A stretch of DNA of 61,480 nt from Welwitschia mirabilis (Eukaryota; Gnetophyta; Gnetopsida; Welwitschiales), in NCBI GenBank assembly GCA_051453625.1, contig JBOZIK010000001.1, positions 132,154,877 through 132,216,356 of the forward strand, read 5' to 3'. A model generated the notes under the pieces. That model ran no database searches. It was given only the letters and a program-made list of their open reading frames with translations, and was not told where the DNA came from. Numbering within the stretch: position 1 is the first letter of the stretch; each line of letters opens with the position of its first letter. Shown piece after piece: positions 22,011-34,008 of this stretch. The position numbers and the translations under genes are program-made.

Positions 22011-22406
22011 AAACAAGAGGAGGATCTTCCCTTTACCATTTTCTAAATCTTTTCTTGGCTTCATTTTTTGGTTTAAGTTATGATGGTACTTGATCATCTT
22101 TAATGTGATTCATGTTCAAATTTCATATGTCTTATTATGATTAAATAATCTCTTACTTTGGGCCTTATAGTGAAAAAGATTAAATTCAGCCAATTTGTAC
22201 ATATTTCTATATCTAAACTTATCTCCTTGATTACTTTGTTATAGAACCAATTATGTTAATTAGATTCTTATTGATGATTATGTGTTTTATTATTTCACTC
22301 TAATGATCAATAAATGCTTTTAAAATGGGATCATAAGTGCATAAAAAGGAAAATAATAATAGAGGAAACAATATAAAAAATTAACCTCCCTTAAAAATAT
22401 ATCATC

Positions 22407-22568
22407 ATGTCCTACTGCAAGCACACTGGGGTAAATGTTCATAAGAGTGGCCTTTAGCAATGCAATATGGTAGCTATGCAAACTTCATCAAAGGGTCAAC
22501 TAATCATAATCTAGCTTTTCTTGTGGATCCTGACTCTTTTGGTAGTGGTTACACTTCCCTTACAATAA
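22407..22568 (+). pseudogene. Short ORF downstream of pol in element A (function unknown)
   Basis: A 54-codon frame (stop included) starts MSYCKHTGVNVHKSGL and ends LFLWILTLLVVVTLPLQ and stop, with two internal TAG codons (one where E also has stops). The N-terminal half is collinear without indels with E at 49093-49203 (MSYYKFTKANFLKRGL). The C-terminal half is collinear with D (20864-20801). The predicted product is a small protein with a hydrophobic C-terminal helix. It lies about 0.4 kb after integrase and before the polypurine tract, where env-like or other accessory frames occur in Athila-type elements. No known family recognised. Confidence 0.55.
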
Positions 22569-23475
22569 AAAAATAATATTTCTCAATAGACAAATTGATT
22601 TCCATTTTTCTAAGGTAAAATCCTTAAGGGATTTTAAGTATATTAATCATTAAATGATGCTATAGAAAGGTATTATGATCATTAAAAGTTAAATATGGAT
22701 TGAATTATAGTTCAAACATAAATTGATACTTTTTAAATAATCTTTGAATATTGGTCCTTTTACTACCTTATTGAATGATAAACTATGATAGTTTTATAAT
22801 GAATCATAAATCTTTACATTAAGTAATGTTATTATTTTTTAAAAGAAATATCACTAGGTTAAAATTTAGGATAAACTAATTAATATTTTCCTTATTTCAT
22901 GTTGTCCATTTTCTATTTTGATTTTATTAGTTATAAATTAGTTGTCTTAAAGTCATTCACTTACTTTTTCATAAAACAATGATGATAACTTTATCATTTC
23001 CTAGTCTTCTTATTAAAAATTTCAAGTCCTAATGCACAATGAATCCTTAAGCCTCAATTTCATTTCCATTTTTCATTTTCTAGTTGTGTTTTTTTAAGTT
23101 TTACTTTTCTTTTTTATTTTAATTCTCTTATTACTTTCATCTCATTCTTTTTAATTATCACAAGCATATTTGTTTAAGAATTTAGGACGAATTTATCTAA
23201 TTTATGGGGTGGAATCTATAGAATTCTCAAAAGATTATCTTTAACTAAAAGGAATTTGTTTAATAAAAACATGTTTTTTGTAGATCTTAAATACTAAAAC
23301 TCTAAATCCAATACATATATTTCTTATGATGTTGAAGTGAAAATATCCTTTTAAATATGCATTATATGTTTAACAATATAAGATCATTTTATGCTTGAAT
23401 GTTATGTTTTATCCTTTTTTCAATTGCGCTTAATTCTGTTCTTTTTCCACTTTCTTTATTAGAGACTGATAAACA
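22569..23475 (+). other. Element A 3' region with conserved non-coding block
   Basis: No protein frame. 22845-22920 (aggttaaaatttaggata followed by 'catgttgtccatt') aligns with B 42048-42110 and D 20420-20475. The rest is AT-rich. Confidence 0.55.
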
Positions 23476-23490
23476 CTTAGTGGAGGGCTA
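23476..23490 (+). promoter_or_regulatory. Element A polypurine tract
   Basis: 'cttagtggagggcta' immediately precedes the 3' LTR TGTTAC. The core AGTGGAGGG is purine-only, as needed for plus-strand priming. Confidence 0.75.
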
Positions 23491-24580
23491 TGTTACAAGG
23501 CAAATTAACTATATTTAACATTAAATATGGAGTATAGTTTTAAGTTCTTTTTATAGGTTTAATGCTTATATAAACCAATTTTGATGACAAAGACCAAAGA
23601 CAAAAACTTAATAATAATTCAAATCAAAATGGAGTAATTATAAAGTATTTGAGAAAGACATGCCAAGAAGAAATTATGTAAAGAAAATGGTACATCAAGA
23701 AGACATTTCAATAGTCACCATGAATGTAAGTAAAAGATAAGAAGCCATGAGAAGATAAAAGATCAAGGGTCATCCACCTCCTAGTCATATGGAAGACAAG
23801 AAGACATGTATAAGGCATGAAGAATATAAAACAGACTTCATCATTTATGTAATCATTAATATGATATCCTTTTATTTGTTATGACTCTTCAGTATTTCTA
23901 ATAGTCATGCCAAATACTATAAATACCCCTCTTAGATTCCCTATTTACTCATCTCGATTGCATCTATTATTCTTGTGATGTTTGAAGAGTAATTGAGCAA
24001 TGGATCCATCCATTAGTTGCAAAGAAGGGCATTTTTTAATGTTGGAATGTGTCTCTTTCATTAAAAAGATGATACTATAAACATTATAGAGAAAGAATTG
24101 ACTTGGTATTAGGTTATGCCTCATTCATTGAGAGCTGTTACTTTGTAACTAGATGCAGAACACTTTGATTAATAAAATATTAGTTGACTTATTCTTTTTA
24201 ACAATTCTTTTTATCTTCCTTATAGCTTATGTCATTATAGTTAAGTGATAGGTATCTATAAGTTGATATAGGTTATGAGAACTAACTTGGTAACAATAAG
24301 TTGGTTGACTAATTAGAAATTGCATTTAAATTGCATCTTATATATTTCATTCATCCCACATTCCATCTTGCATTTCATTTTAAATTCTAAAATTAGATTT
24401 AAATTCTATTTATTTCTTATTTGGAGCAATCTTCTTAATTTCCTCTTTCATAGTTTCTCTCTATAGTATAATAAATGGATTGAATTCTAAATACTAGTGT
24501 ATTTCCAGACTTTTAGGTACTCAAGATCAAAGATTCATTAGAAGTAATATAAGATTCATAAAAAAATTCACATCCCAACA
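23491..24580 (+). repeat. Element A 3' LTR
   Basis: TGTTAC...CAACA, 1090 bp. It pairs with 3307-4397. An intact TATA box CTATAAATACC lies at 23917-23927, followed by 'cctcttagattccctatttactcatctc', which is shared with the 5' LTR and marks the likely transcript start region. Confidence 0.9.
23917..23927 (+). promoter_or_regulatory. TATA box in element A 3' LTR
   Basis: CTATAAATACC, in the same sequence context as in B and D LTRs (TATA followed by C-rich run). The 5' LTR copy is CTCTAAATATC. Confidence 0.65.
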
Positions 24581-26447
24581 CATATCTATTTCTTACATCT
24601 AGTTTTTTTTTTTAATTCCATGCTTAGCATATATGATTTAGAGCTTTCACAATTATATATGAATTCCTTCAAATATATTTTTACATGTCACTCTGTTAAG
24701 ATTTTATAGAATTCATTGGGGGATCTTCTCTTTGGACATTTCAAGATGAGCTTTTATAAGTATGTAGAATGCAAACACATGATACAAGATGCATTTATTT
24801 TGAGTTTAATTCCTTTTATATTATTCTTATTCAAATAGGTAACTATAACTATTACAATCCCATGTATACTTTTGTAATATATTGCCTTCTCATAGGGATG
24901 AAAATTGATCTTGAATTTATATTATGCATGAATATCATTATACTTTTTTATAAGGGTTAGACTTTAAGTTACCTTTATTTGATTAGCCTAATCATTAGTA
25001 ATGCTAGCATCTCAGTTTCATAGATTAATTTCATTCATCCCAAAAAGCTGCTTTCAAAGTTTAATGAAAAGTGATGAGATTTAGTATTGATGGATGAAGG
25101 CATAAGTAGGAGATCTTCTTAGGATAATTTTAGTATTCTTATTCTACAACCACTCATAATTTCTCATCAGTAAAGACGGGTTTCAAGGCAATTGTAAAAC
25201 TAGTAGATAATACTTGAAGAAAATTCTTGAGGTTGAAGAAACACTAATACATAACCAATAAGGGAGAGGCACCTACAAGTAGTTAGAAATCCATGAGGAC
25301 TTCTATTTGATTTGATTTTTAGGAGGAATTTGAGGTAGGGGAATCTCTTGGACCTTATTCTACAAGTTATGATTTAGGTAGAATTAAGGATTGTGATTTG
25401 CCAGAGTCCATAAAAAAACCACACTTTAGAAGAAGCACTAGAATCTCATAAAGACATAGGAGAAGGATTAGACTCTAGCATAGGAATAGGGAGAGTAATA
25501 AGCAAACTCTAATAGCTCTAATTATGAGCCTCTCATAGTTCATGTGCCTCATTGAAAACTACTCATTTACTATTCCACACAACCTCATCACCACCTCATT
25601 CACCATCATCACATTATCTTCCTTATTCATTACTGCCTCTCACAATTTTCCATCATGCTCTACCTTTTAGCACTTTTCCACCTTTTAGAACTACTCCACC
25701 CTCAGTTTTTGTTTTTGCTAAGACAACTACTACTAGCTTCTTTGGTAGCTCCATTTCTCCTTAGATGTTCTTATGTATGAGGAAACAAGCCTCTCAGGGC
25801 TAAGATGAGCCATCATAGTGATCATCTTGGAAGCGACATATAACTCCACCCATATCATCTTTCTTGTACATCATCCAGACATCCATCATCAGGGATAGTG
25901 ATGATGCTAGAAATAATGTAGGAGATGGCACTTAGTACATTAGTGATTTGGCTCTCAATGATTAGTTCTTTTATGATCTTCAAAAAGGGAGAGAAGATGG
26001 GAAAATCAGATTGGACCTTATTAGACATCCTATATGAGTTTAGAGGATGTGGACTTAAGATGGATGAATTGGATTTGTTGTGGGTGATATCATTGTTCAA
26101 GCTCATTGTTCATGCTCATTATCATATATTAGCACATATTTCATGATAATTTCTAATGATCTCTTATTATATGTTATTAATTTTATTAGTTTTCTTTTTA
26201 TACATAATATAATTTATGTTTTAAAATGTTCTTTGATAATTCAGTCTAGTTACACCACTTCTTATTTACTATTTTGTAGATTATTATTAGTATGGTTATC
26301 AAATGTTCTTAATTTTTGAAATTTGTAACATGCCTCATGTAATACATTATTTCTTATCTTTGACTAAGATATCTGATGTCAATTTTTAAAACATAATTGC
26401 ATTAATGAGATTTATTAAGTTTTAAACATTATAAAAAAGGTGGAGAT
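24581..26447 (+). other. Unassigned region; Ser/Pro/Thr-rich frame at 25552-25764
   Basis: Right flank of element A. The only notable frame is a 70-codon Ser/Pro/Thr/Phe-rich stretch (TTSSPPHSPSSHYLPYSLLP, then TTPPSVF and TTTTSFFGSSISP) preceded by a basic KPHFRRSTRIS-like run in another frame. Such low-complexity linkers occur in gag or env-like parts of plant retroelements, and a copia-type polypurine tract follows at 26433-26447, so this may be the 3' portion of a decayed copia element. No domain recognised. Confidence 0.4.
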
Positions 26448-27817
26448 TGTTGGTAAAATCATAGTTTTGATGATTCCAGTTGTCAAATATAATGTGTCTA
26501 ATGTGTAGATAGGAAAGATTGGATAACATTAAATTACAAATAAGAGTAAACAATTCAAACCTCAAAGATTAAAGTAAATAGATGATTTAGCTCAAAATTC
26601 ATAAAGGACAAACATAATTGACTGAAGATGTTGGGATATATGAAGACATCTATGTAAAGTCATCAACTATATCAAAAATGTCTAAACAAAATTATACTTC
26701 ATCATAGAGAAAGACGTGTATCATGTTAAAGATACATATTATTAACCAAGAAGCTAAGAGAAGTGAAATATGTCTAGCAAATTAAATATATCTATACTAC
26801 TTCAATCATTGGAAGACATCTATAGAATCAAAAACATCTATTTTGAAGTGAAAAAGGTAATAAAAATAAATAATTTTATGATGGATTATCTAAATTCTAG
26901 AAAATTAGATAAGTTTTATACAATGAATTTATGATCTCTAAGGGAAAATAATATAGTAGTTTAAGTCTTATTTAAATCTAGATAGTTTAACTAAAGACAT
27001 ATTTTAGGGTGAAGATGTCTACCTAGCAAAGACATCTATCCCAAAAAAATCATAAAAAATAAAATAGCTACTTAATAACTAAGACTTAGCCATTTTTAGC
27101 CATTGCAGAATGTTTAAACATTTTCAGATTATTATATTTCTAGGGTAAAGGCAAGAAAGCCATAAAAAATATAAAAGGTACAAAGTGTAAATAAAAAGGA
27201 TTACGTACGCAAGTGTGATCAGTACTATAAATAAAGATTTTTATAACCTTAATGAAGAGGATCATTTAATGAATACATTACTTGATGATTGACTCCCCCA
27301 TAACTATATTACCCTAATCTTAGATACTTGGGGGTGACTACAACAAGGATAACTCAAGAATTTCATCAAGGTGATACTTTTAGGCTTATGGTTTTCATTT
27401 GTTATTATTATTTATTAGCATTTAAAGTATAGGACTATTTAATTTTTGAACACATTCATTATAGTTCATTACTTAATATTATTCTTAATATCCCTTGATT
27501 GGAATTCTAGGTTGTAAGGCAACTCTTATATGGGTGTTCTTCCATGAGTGCTTATGAGTAAGTTTTATTGTAGTTTATTATAATCCCTGAGGAGAAGAGA
27601 GTACTATCTTATGAAAAGCATATTAATTGTATGTAATATTGAGGTTAAGGATACATATAGGTATGAAAGAAAGCTATTCTCTATGTGTAAACATACCTAG
27701 GTCGAAGAACCACATTAATCTGGTAAGGTCTTTATTATGCACTTTTTAATTTGTTTTATTGGGGATTTTATTTGGTAGACCTCATTCATCCCTCCCCTTT
27801 AAGTTTAACTATTCCCA
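26448..27817 (+). repeat. Isolated copia-type LTR
   Basis: 'aaaaaaggtggagat' (polypurine-like) is followed by TGTTGGTAAAATCATAG, a usual copia LTR start. The end is 'cattcatccctcccctttaag...ttccca' and then a weak primer-site-like 'tatttggaag'. The body has repeated 'gacatctat' phrases. No second copy exists in the window. It may be a 3' LTR with decayed interior upstream or a solo LTR. The boundaries are inferred from one copy. Confidence 0.55.
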
Positions 27818-27949
27818 TGATATTTGGAAGAAAAACTAAGTGTTATGATCTTTCTCTTACATCCATTATGTCCTTAAAATAATATCATCATTAAATTCCT
27901 TTTTTAGTAGAAATATCATATATGTTTGTGATTAAATATATCTCATAAT

Positions 27950-30095
27950 TAAAAAAGATATGGTATTTTCCATTTTGAGATTGTATTTAGTATAGATCTT
28001 CAATAGTTAAGATTTGATATTTCTAAAACTGTAATTTAGATGCTTTTTCCAAATAATAAAATCTGTTTTTAAGAATTTCTAGCTTTTAGGAAAGGTGAAA
28101 AGAGGGAATTTCTTTGACTAAGGTGTTCTAGACATGAAATAAGAACTTAAAGAAATTTCAGCCTTTTATCAATAAATGTTTAAAAAAATAAGATATTTCT
28201 TTAGAGAGTTTTTAGAGTTATAATAATAAGACAGTGATCTAAAAAAGAAGCTTTGCTTTAAAAAAAAAGGTGGAGATGCCATTCTTTAACTAAATATATA
28301 TTAAATTTAGACATGACTAGATGAGGTTCATTTCTGAGATTACTCTAAGCAAAAGAAGCCCATTGAGATTAAGATCCTAATAGTTATAGAAATGAAGAAA
28401 TATGAAATAAAGTTTATTTTATAATATTACCATATTTCTTATGAAGGCTAAGGATTTAATTAAAGTCCTCCATTATTATATTAGGTGAATTGAAGGATAT
28501 TAGATGAAGGCACTTAATTCTAGTGTTTTAACCTTGTAATCCATAAAACTTTAAATCTTCATTAATAATTATTATAAATATAATATATTATAAGGTGATG
28601 ATTACATTAACTAGTAATCATAATCCTACTGTGCTTTTAAAGGACCATTAATCTATATCTAGTCTTGATACTTAGTACTAAGATGTTCAACAAATTATAT
28701 TTTGTATAGGATTAATTTAATTTAACACTATTTAGTTTGGTTTCTTGTGATAAACACAATGAAACTGAGTACTTCTTTAAAAAACTCTAAAGTTGGAAAA
28801 TCTTATGATTGTTTCCCAAGACTCTACAATTCTATTAAACTATTATTAAGATAAGAGTTAATATTATTTACTATTGCATACATTCTCTTGTATTTCCTTC
28901 TCCATTTTCCTCTTATGGGTGTTAGCTGAATTCCTCTTATTAATAGGTTAGGATGTTTATGGTTTTAACTATTGCTTTAATTTTATTTTTTTATAGCATG
29001 TCTTTAACATGTTCTTTTAGCATCTTTTCAACTACATTATTTGAGGGAAATCACTGGATCTTAAACAAATGCTTTTATAGGTTATTTATTACGTGGTTCC
29101 TTGATAACTTCTAGTGGTTATTGATCTACTTCTTCTTTTGAGAGGATATAAAATTTGTTTTCTTGAGAGATGGATGCATTGTCAAGAGCAAATGTTGGAC
29201 TCTTCTTGTTCTTCTTTTTTTTTTTTATATTATTCCATTCATTTTTCTGATTCTTCTCATCTTTCTTATATTTTTCAATTGAGTAACATTTTTTTCACAC
29301 TTTGAATAGAAAATAAGTAGGCTTTATATTTCCAGATTAAAAATTAACTCTTCCTAGTAAGTTTTTAGAATGATTTCATTTACCTTAAAACTTTCTAGCT
29401 TCATATAAACACAAATCCATGTTGATGCTATTCTTGCCATGTGATTAGTATTATGATCTAATCAAACAAATTATTCCAATATATCATTAAGTTACTAAAA
29501 AAATATTCGTGTCAAAACTCTAAATAAGCGTTTTAGATGTAAATTCAAAGAGGGTATATTTTTGAAAATTCTTAGATTATCTAAAATAAAAGAAGACCAT
29601 TAGTAAGGACTAGTTCTTACTAATAAAAAAATAAGCACCTTCTATAAAACTTTATTGATTTATTTATCTAATTTAAAAATAAAATGCAAAAGTTCATGAT
29701 ATAAAATGATCATCTTACATTTGGCTAGAACATTCTAATCATAGTAGAGCCTAACTTTCTCAATGAAAAGTATTTCTCTAAATGATTAAAACTTTTCAAT
29801 TAATCTATTCCTAAAGTGGATCTTTAAGTGCTTGGAATAGCATTTTCATGATGATAAATATATCCTTATGTTGAAACTAAAAGTTAAGAGTAGGAAATAT
29901 TTGTATCTTACTTCTCTTTAGGAAGTTTATAAAGGATTTGGAAGATTGCATATATCCATCTACCATGGAAAATCATTACAAAAAGAGATAGCCCATTTTT
30001 CCTTTTTCTTTCTCTTAAGAGATAAGAAAAATAGTATGGGGTCTTAATAGTACTATTATACCTTATCAAGCTTTGTAGTAATGATGTCATCAAGG
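27950..30095 (-). pseudogene. LINE (non-LTR retrotransposon) remnant: ORF1 and endonuclease pieces
   Basis: Minus-strand text near 28480-28290 reads IIMEDFN*ILSLHKKYG and further on SNLRNEPHLVMSKF with VKEWHLH. This resembles plant L1 endonuclease (I.GDFN..L...EK.GG ... FTWSN.R......S+LDR.L.S.EW). Nearer 28060-27990 there is a KFLKTDFIIWKKHLNYSFRN run, typical of the endonuclease-RT linker. Further 5' (29650-29340) text such as ARIASTWICVYMKLESF resembles the ORF1 domain before a zinc knuckle. RT is absent; the copia LTR at 26448-27817 lies where it should begin. Frames are badly broken. Confidence 0.5.
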
Positions 30096-30437
30096 AGCTG
30101 TGAGGTCTAGAATTAGAGATTGTGCATTAAAGATGAACTATCCTAGTATATCTTAAATACTAGTTTTCTTCAAATTAAGATAAACCATTCTGCTCCACTT
30201 AGATCTAATCTACTCTAAGTAAGCCTATTTTAGTTTATTCCAATCTACTTAGATATAATTTTCTCTCTACTAAAAAAGGATACTCTTAAGAGAAACCCCT
30301 ATCTCTTGAGCTTCATTTGAAGAGAATCCGACTCTTAATCCTACTATACATTGAATTAATGCCCTATGGCTTGATAACCTATTACAGGCCCTATAAAACT
30401 AAAATGTCCTAGACTAGCTAGAGCCATTGCACTAAGG
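30096..30437. other. Left flank of element F, no gene
   Basis: No frame seen. 'aatctactctaagtaagcc' and 'aatctacttagatata' recur near 30210 and 30265. The final bases include a possible decayed primer-site look-alike, 'gagccattgcactaagg', discussed under findings. Confidence 0.4.
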
Positions 30438-31896
30438 TGTATAGCAGTGAATCAAAGTTAACTAGATAAGAATCTAGTATCATTCTTCCATAGGGATATA
30501 TATGAAGTAACTAAATAAAAGAAACATAATTATTCTAACTTGCAATAAAACTATAACAAAATGAAAGCCAAATGTTAAGATTAAAAGTTATATTCACTTG
30601 ATAATGTAAGGGAATGAAAAAGAGCTTACTAGTTTATCCAATGCTCCAACTTTATTTTAATAAATCTAGTATTCCTAAAATACAAATTTAAATTACCAAG
30701 TCATTAAGGCTCAAGTATGAAGGCATAATATGATGCACGAAATAAGAGTTTATGAGTTATCTAGTTCTTTTGATTCTTCATAGTCATTTATAAGCATGAA
30801 AACTATGAATGAATGTGCATACAATCCGTTAAATAATAATGACTATGGTGTCTCAGAAGTAACCTCAAACAACTCATTTAGTAATGAAAGAACTTGATAA
30901 TAAATTAGTTTTACCTAAGAATTACTAATACCAAACTAATGTGCATTAATAATAAAAGAATAAAACCTACTTAAAAACTAGCTTTATCTAAATATTAATA
31001 ATATCCAATGAATTGTGCATTAATAATGAAAAGATGAAAAAATAATTATTATATTAAAAATTTAGAAATATACATTCCATTAAAAGAAGACAGGTGAAAA
31101 TGAAGGACTCCTTAACTAGTTTTGAAATAATCCAGCCCAAGAAAGATGATTAGAACACTTTGGCATTCTATTGCTCAAAGTATTTTGCCATGTTATGCCA
31201 ACTAAAACTCCATTACAATGGGAACTTAAGGTCCTTTGATAAACAAGGGAATAGTTAGAGAGCTTTGTAATAATGTATTATATGAACGCTTATACAAGAA
31301 GGGTTACATTAGGATAATTACTTAAGGAGGAAGTTACAAATGTTTGATATGTATCTATAATAGAGAATCATTTGTCTTTTAATATATGGAAAATGATGAC
31401 GTATCCTTTGATTGTTAATGACACTACCAACAAATTCCATGTAATGTGTTTTCCATGTAGTCATCCTCATTGCTACCACATGTCACTGTGACATGTTATT
31501 TTGCACTTCTACCATGTGATGTTAGATTTGAATATTTATTTGGAATTAACTTCTGTCTTAGACCATAGGTGTCAAATGATGAACTCACCAAACAAGGATA
31601 GGTATATAAGTTTTGACAACTTTTACCTTAAAAGACTAGTGACATCAGTGGTCTTGAATGATGGAATTGATGTTGTGTCTTAGAATAACTTCAGATTATG
31701 AGATGTCTTTAAAAGGATAACATTAAACTTGAAAACATTATAGAAAAGTTCATAATTACATAAAACTTAATAAAAAGACTAAAAAACATCATTTTATGAT
31801 AAAATGATAAATTAAATATCTTTTCATATGTAAAATTAATCAATTATACTTGTTTGAAATGCTAATTTTTGCATGTAAATACATCCTTTAACTAGA
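30438..31896 (-). repeat. Element F 3' LTR (or second copy)
   Basis: 1459 bp aligned with 46390-47855: 'taattattctaacttg.aataaaact', 'ccaag(t/t)cattaaggctca', 'catgaatgaatgtg', 'tttccatgtagtcatcctcattgctaccacat', 'acttttaccttaaaagactagtg', 'aaacttaataaaaag'. It contains a perfect palindrome ACATGTCAC-t-GTGACATGT at 31478-31496, decayed in the other copy. Confidence 0.75.
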
Positions 31897-34008
31897 ATTT
31901 TGGTAGTCTCTTAGTAAAAAGGTGATAAAAAATGGTGAACATGAAAAAATTATCTAAATAACATATTTAAGTATGGAATTTAACATTTTTGAAAATTTTC
32001 GATTAATGTTTTAACAAACAAGGTATCAAATCGAAAAAATTCTATAAAAATAGATGTCACATCCTCAGTTAAAATCAAAATTTATATTCAAAGTTAGAGA
32101 GATAGAAAATTTATACAAGGATATTGATAATAGGTTAAAGTATTAAAAATATTTTACATTACAAGTCTTTTCATAGAAGGCTAGCAAATGATTTTGATGT
32201 AAGTATTTAAAAAAAAACTATGATGCAATCTTAGGAAAAATAAGACATAAGTAAAATTGAATCATCCAAAAATTTAAAAAATAGAGTACCTAAATTAATA
32301 ACCTCATTTATTAAGAATTTTATAACTTTTATTCTAAATTTAAGTGTATCACATTATAAAACAAACAAGATACATTCTACATAGACCTATAACCAATTAA
32401 TAATTAATTAAGCCAATCTTTAAGCATAAACATTAAAGAAAGTAAACACATAAGAATTTCCAAATACTACATTTTTCATTCCATTTTTATCCATTTTTAT
32501 AGTTATACTTTATTCCTTATTTTAAGCATTTAGATCAAACTAGGCATTCAGTGTTATGACATCTTCTTCTAATCGAATTAAGCATGTTGTTGTATGAAGG
32601 AGTCAGTGCTATATTACCAGTGAGTGTTTATAGCCTTGATTCAATTGAACATGTCATAAGATAAATAATTAGAGCTACATTGCTAATGAGAGTCCATAGC
32701 CCCAATGCAGTTAAGTAAATCCAATTTTAACTGATCATTAATAATGTACCTTTTGAAGAAGAGATATTTCATTTTCTTTTAATTACTCCTTTTCATATTT
32801 CATAAATTTTGATGCGCATAAAGGGACACTGGCTTATTAGCCTAATGAAGATAAATATTATCCTCATTAAATGTTTTGAAAACAATTAACATGACATGAA
32901 AGTATAGCCACCTTAGTTCAATCACATTTTCCAATTATAAGACATTAAGTGAAACTAACCTTAATAAGTTAACTTGAAAATAAGCGAAACTTTTTTTTTG
33001 GAAAACTACAAGTAAACTTATATTCTACCTAATATGTAATGATAAGGTAATCACTTATTATAGGTTTATTTCATTAAGAGCCATTAGCTAGAATAATCTA
33101 ATCTTAGAAACTTCTTGATGTATGGAAGGAAGAGGATGGTTGATGGACTTTATTAGGTGAAGCCAAAGTGGAAGGGATGGATAATGAAGTTTGAGGTAGT
33201 GATGATTGATTCTATTACATAAGTGAAATTTGAAATTTCATAGATGAAAGGATTTAGGTGATGATTAGACAAATAGTAGTACTTGGATTGTTTAAGATGA
33301 GAAAAGGTATCAAGCAAAAACATTTTTAGCATTTTTAACTTTTTAGTCATAAATCTATTCTAAAAAGAAAAATATACTTTAAAATAAAAATCTAATTTAA
33401 AATAACACAAAGAAACTAAACATTTCATAAGGTATTTTCCAAAGTAATGCATTCATGAAGGTTCAAAATGGTAAATGTAATGATTAGAGAATGAGTTAAG
33501 ATTATGAAAAACATTCAAATATGAGAGAGAATCCTTGTAAATATTTATGCATGAATCCATAAAATTAGAAAGAACATCAACATAAGCAGTAAAATTAATG
33601 CCTTAAAAATTATAAATAATATATTATTTAATCTATTTTTCTTATTCAACAAATCATGCAAGACATTATTTTACATTATTTTTAAGTGAAGATAAATATT
33701 TGTTGAAGCTCATTAGAAAAGGTTAATGATCACTAAGAAAATTTTTAGAAGATGTCTCTAATGTAAAAGAGGATTTATCATCTTCATTGAGTTTTAAGTA
33801 TTACTTAGAAGATAAAGATAAAAGTGACATGATTAGCTTAATAGTTTATTAAGAAAAAGATGAAGGCTCTTCATAGGGTAAATTATGTATGAGTAGGCTC
33901 TTTGCTAATGATCTTTTCTTTAGTAAGGTTAATAAGAGATTATTTCTCATATGGTTATATAAGCAGCAAAGGTTATGGTTTAAAGGTAGGTTTATTTTTA
34001 ATCTTATC
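31897..34008 (-). other. Element F interior, low-coordinate part
   Basis: AT-rich, no conserved domain on either strand. Two similar roughly 50-bp segments ('agtgctatattaccagtgag' and 'gagctacattgctaatgag') lie at about 32603 and 32668. The last five bases, ttatc, form the left target duplication of B. Confidence 0.45.

Larger units (their letters stand above)
3307..24580 (+). mobile_element. Element A: Athila/Tat-like Ty3/gypsy retrotransposon, split by two insertions
   Basis: Two collinear LTRs (3307-4397 and 23491-24580, 1091 and 1090 bp) bracket a plus-strand interior in gypsy order: primer site, T-rich leader, gag, protease, integrase C-terminus, short downstream ORF, polypurine tract. 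Two nested insertions account for 11.4 kb. Copia H lies between gag and protease, and inverted element D lies inside the integrase C-terminus. RT, RNase H and the integrase core are missing around the small gap at 17350-17359. The element is heavily decayed and cannot be autonomous. Confidence 0.88.

Noticed and set aside
3302-24585. Target-site duplication for element A
   Set aside because: Flanks cctct and catat do not match well enough to claim; old age may have erased it.
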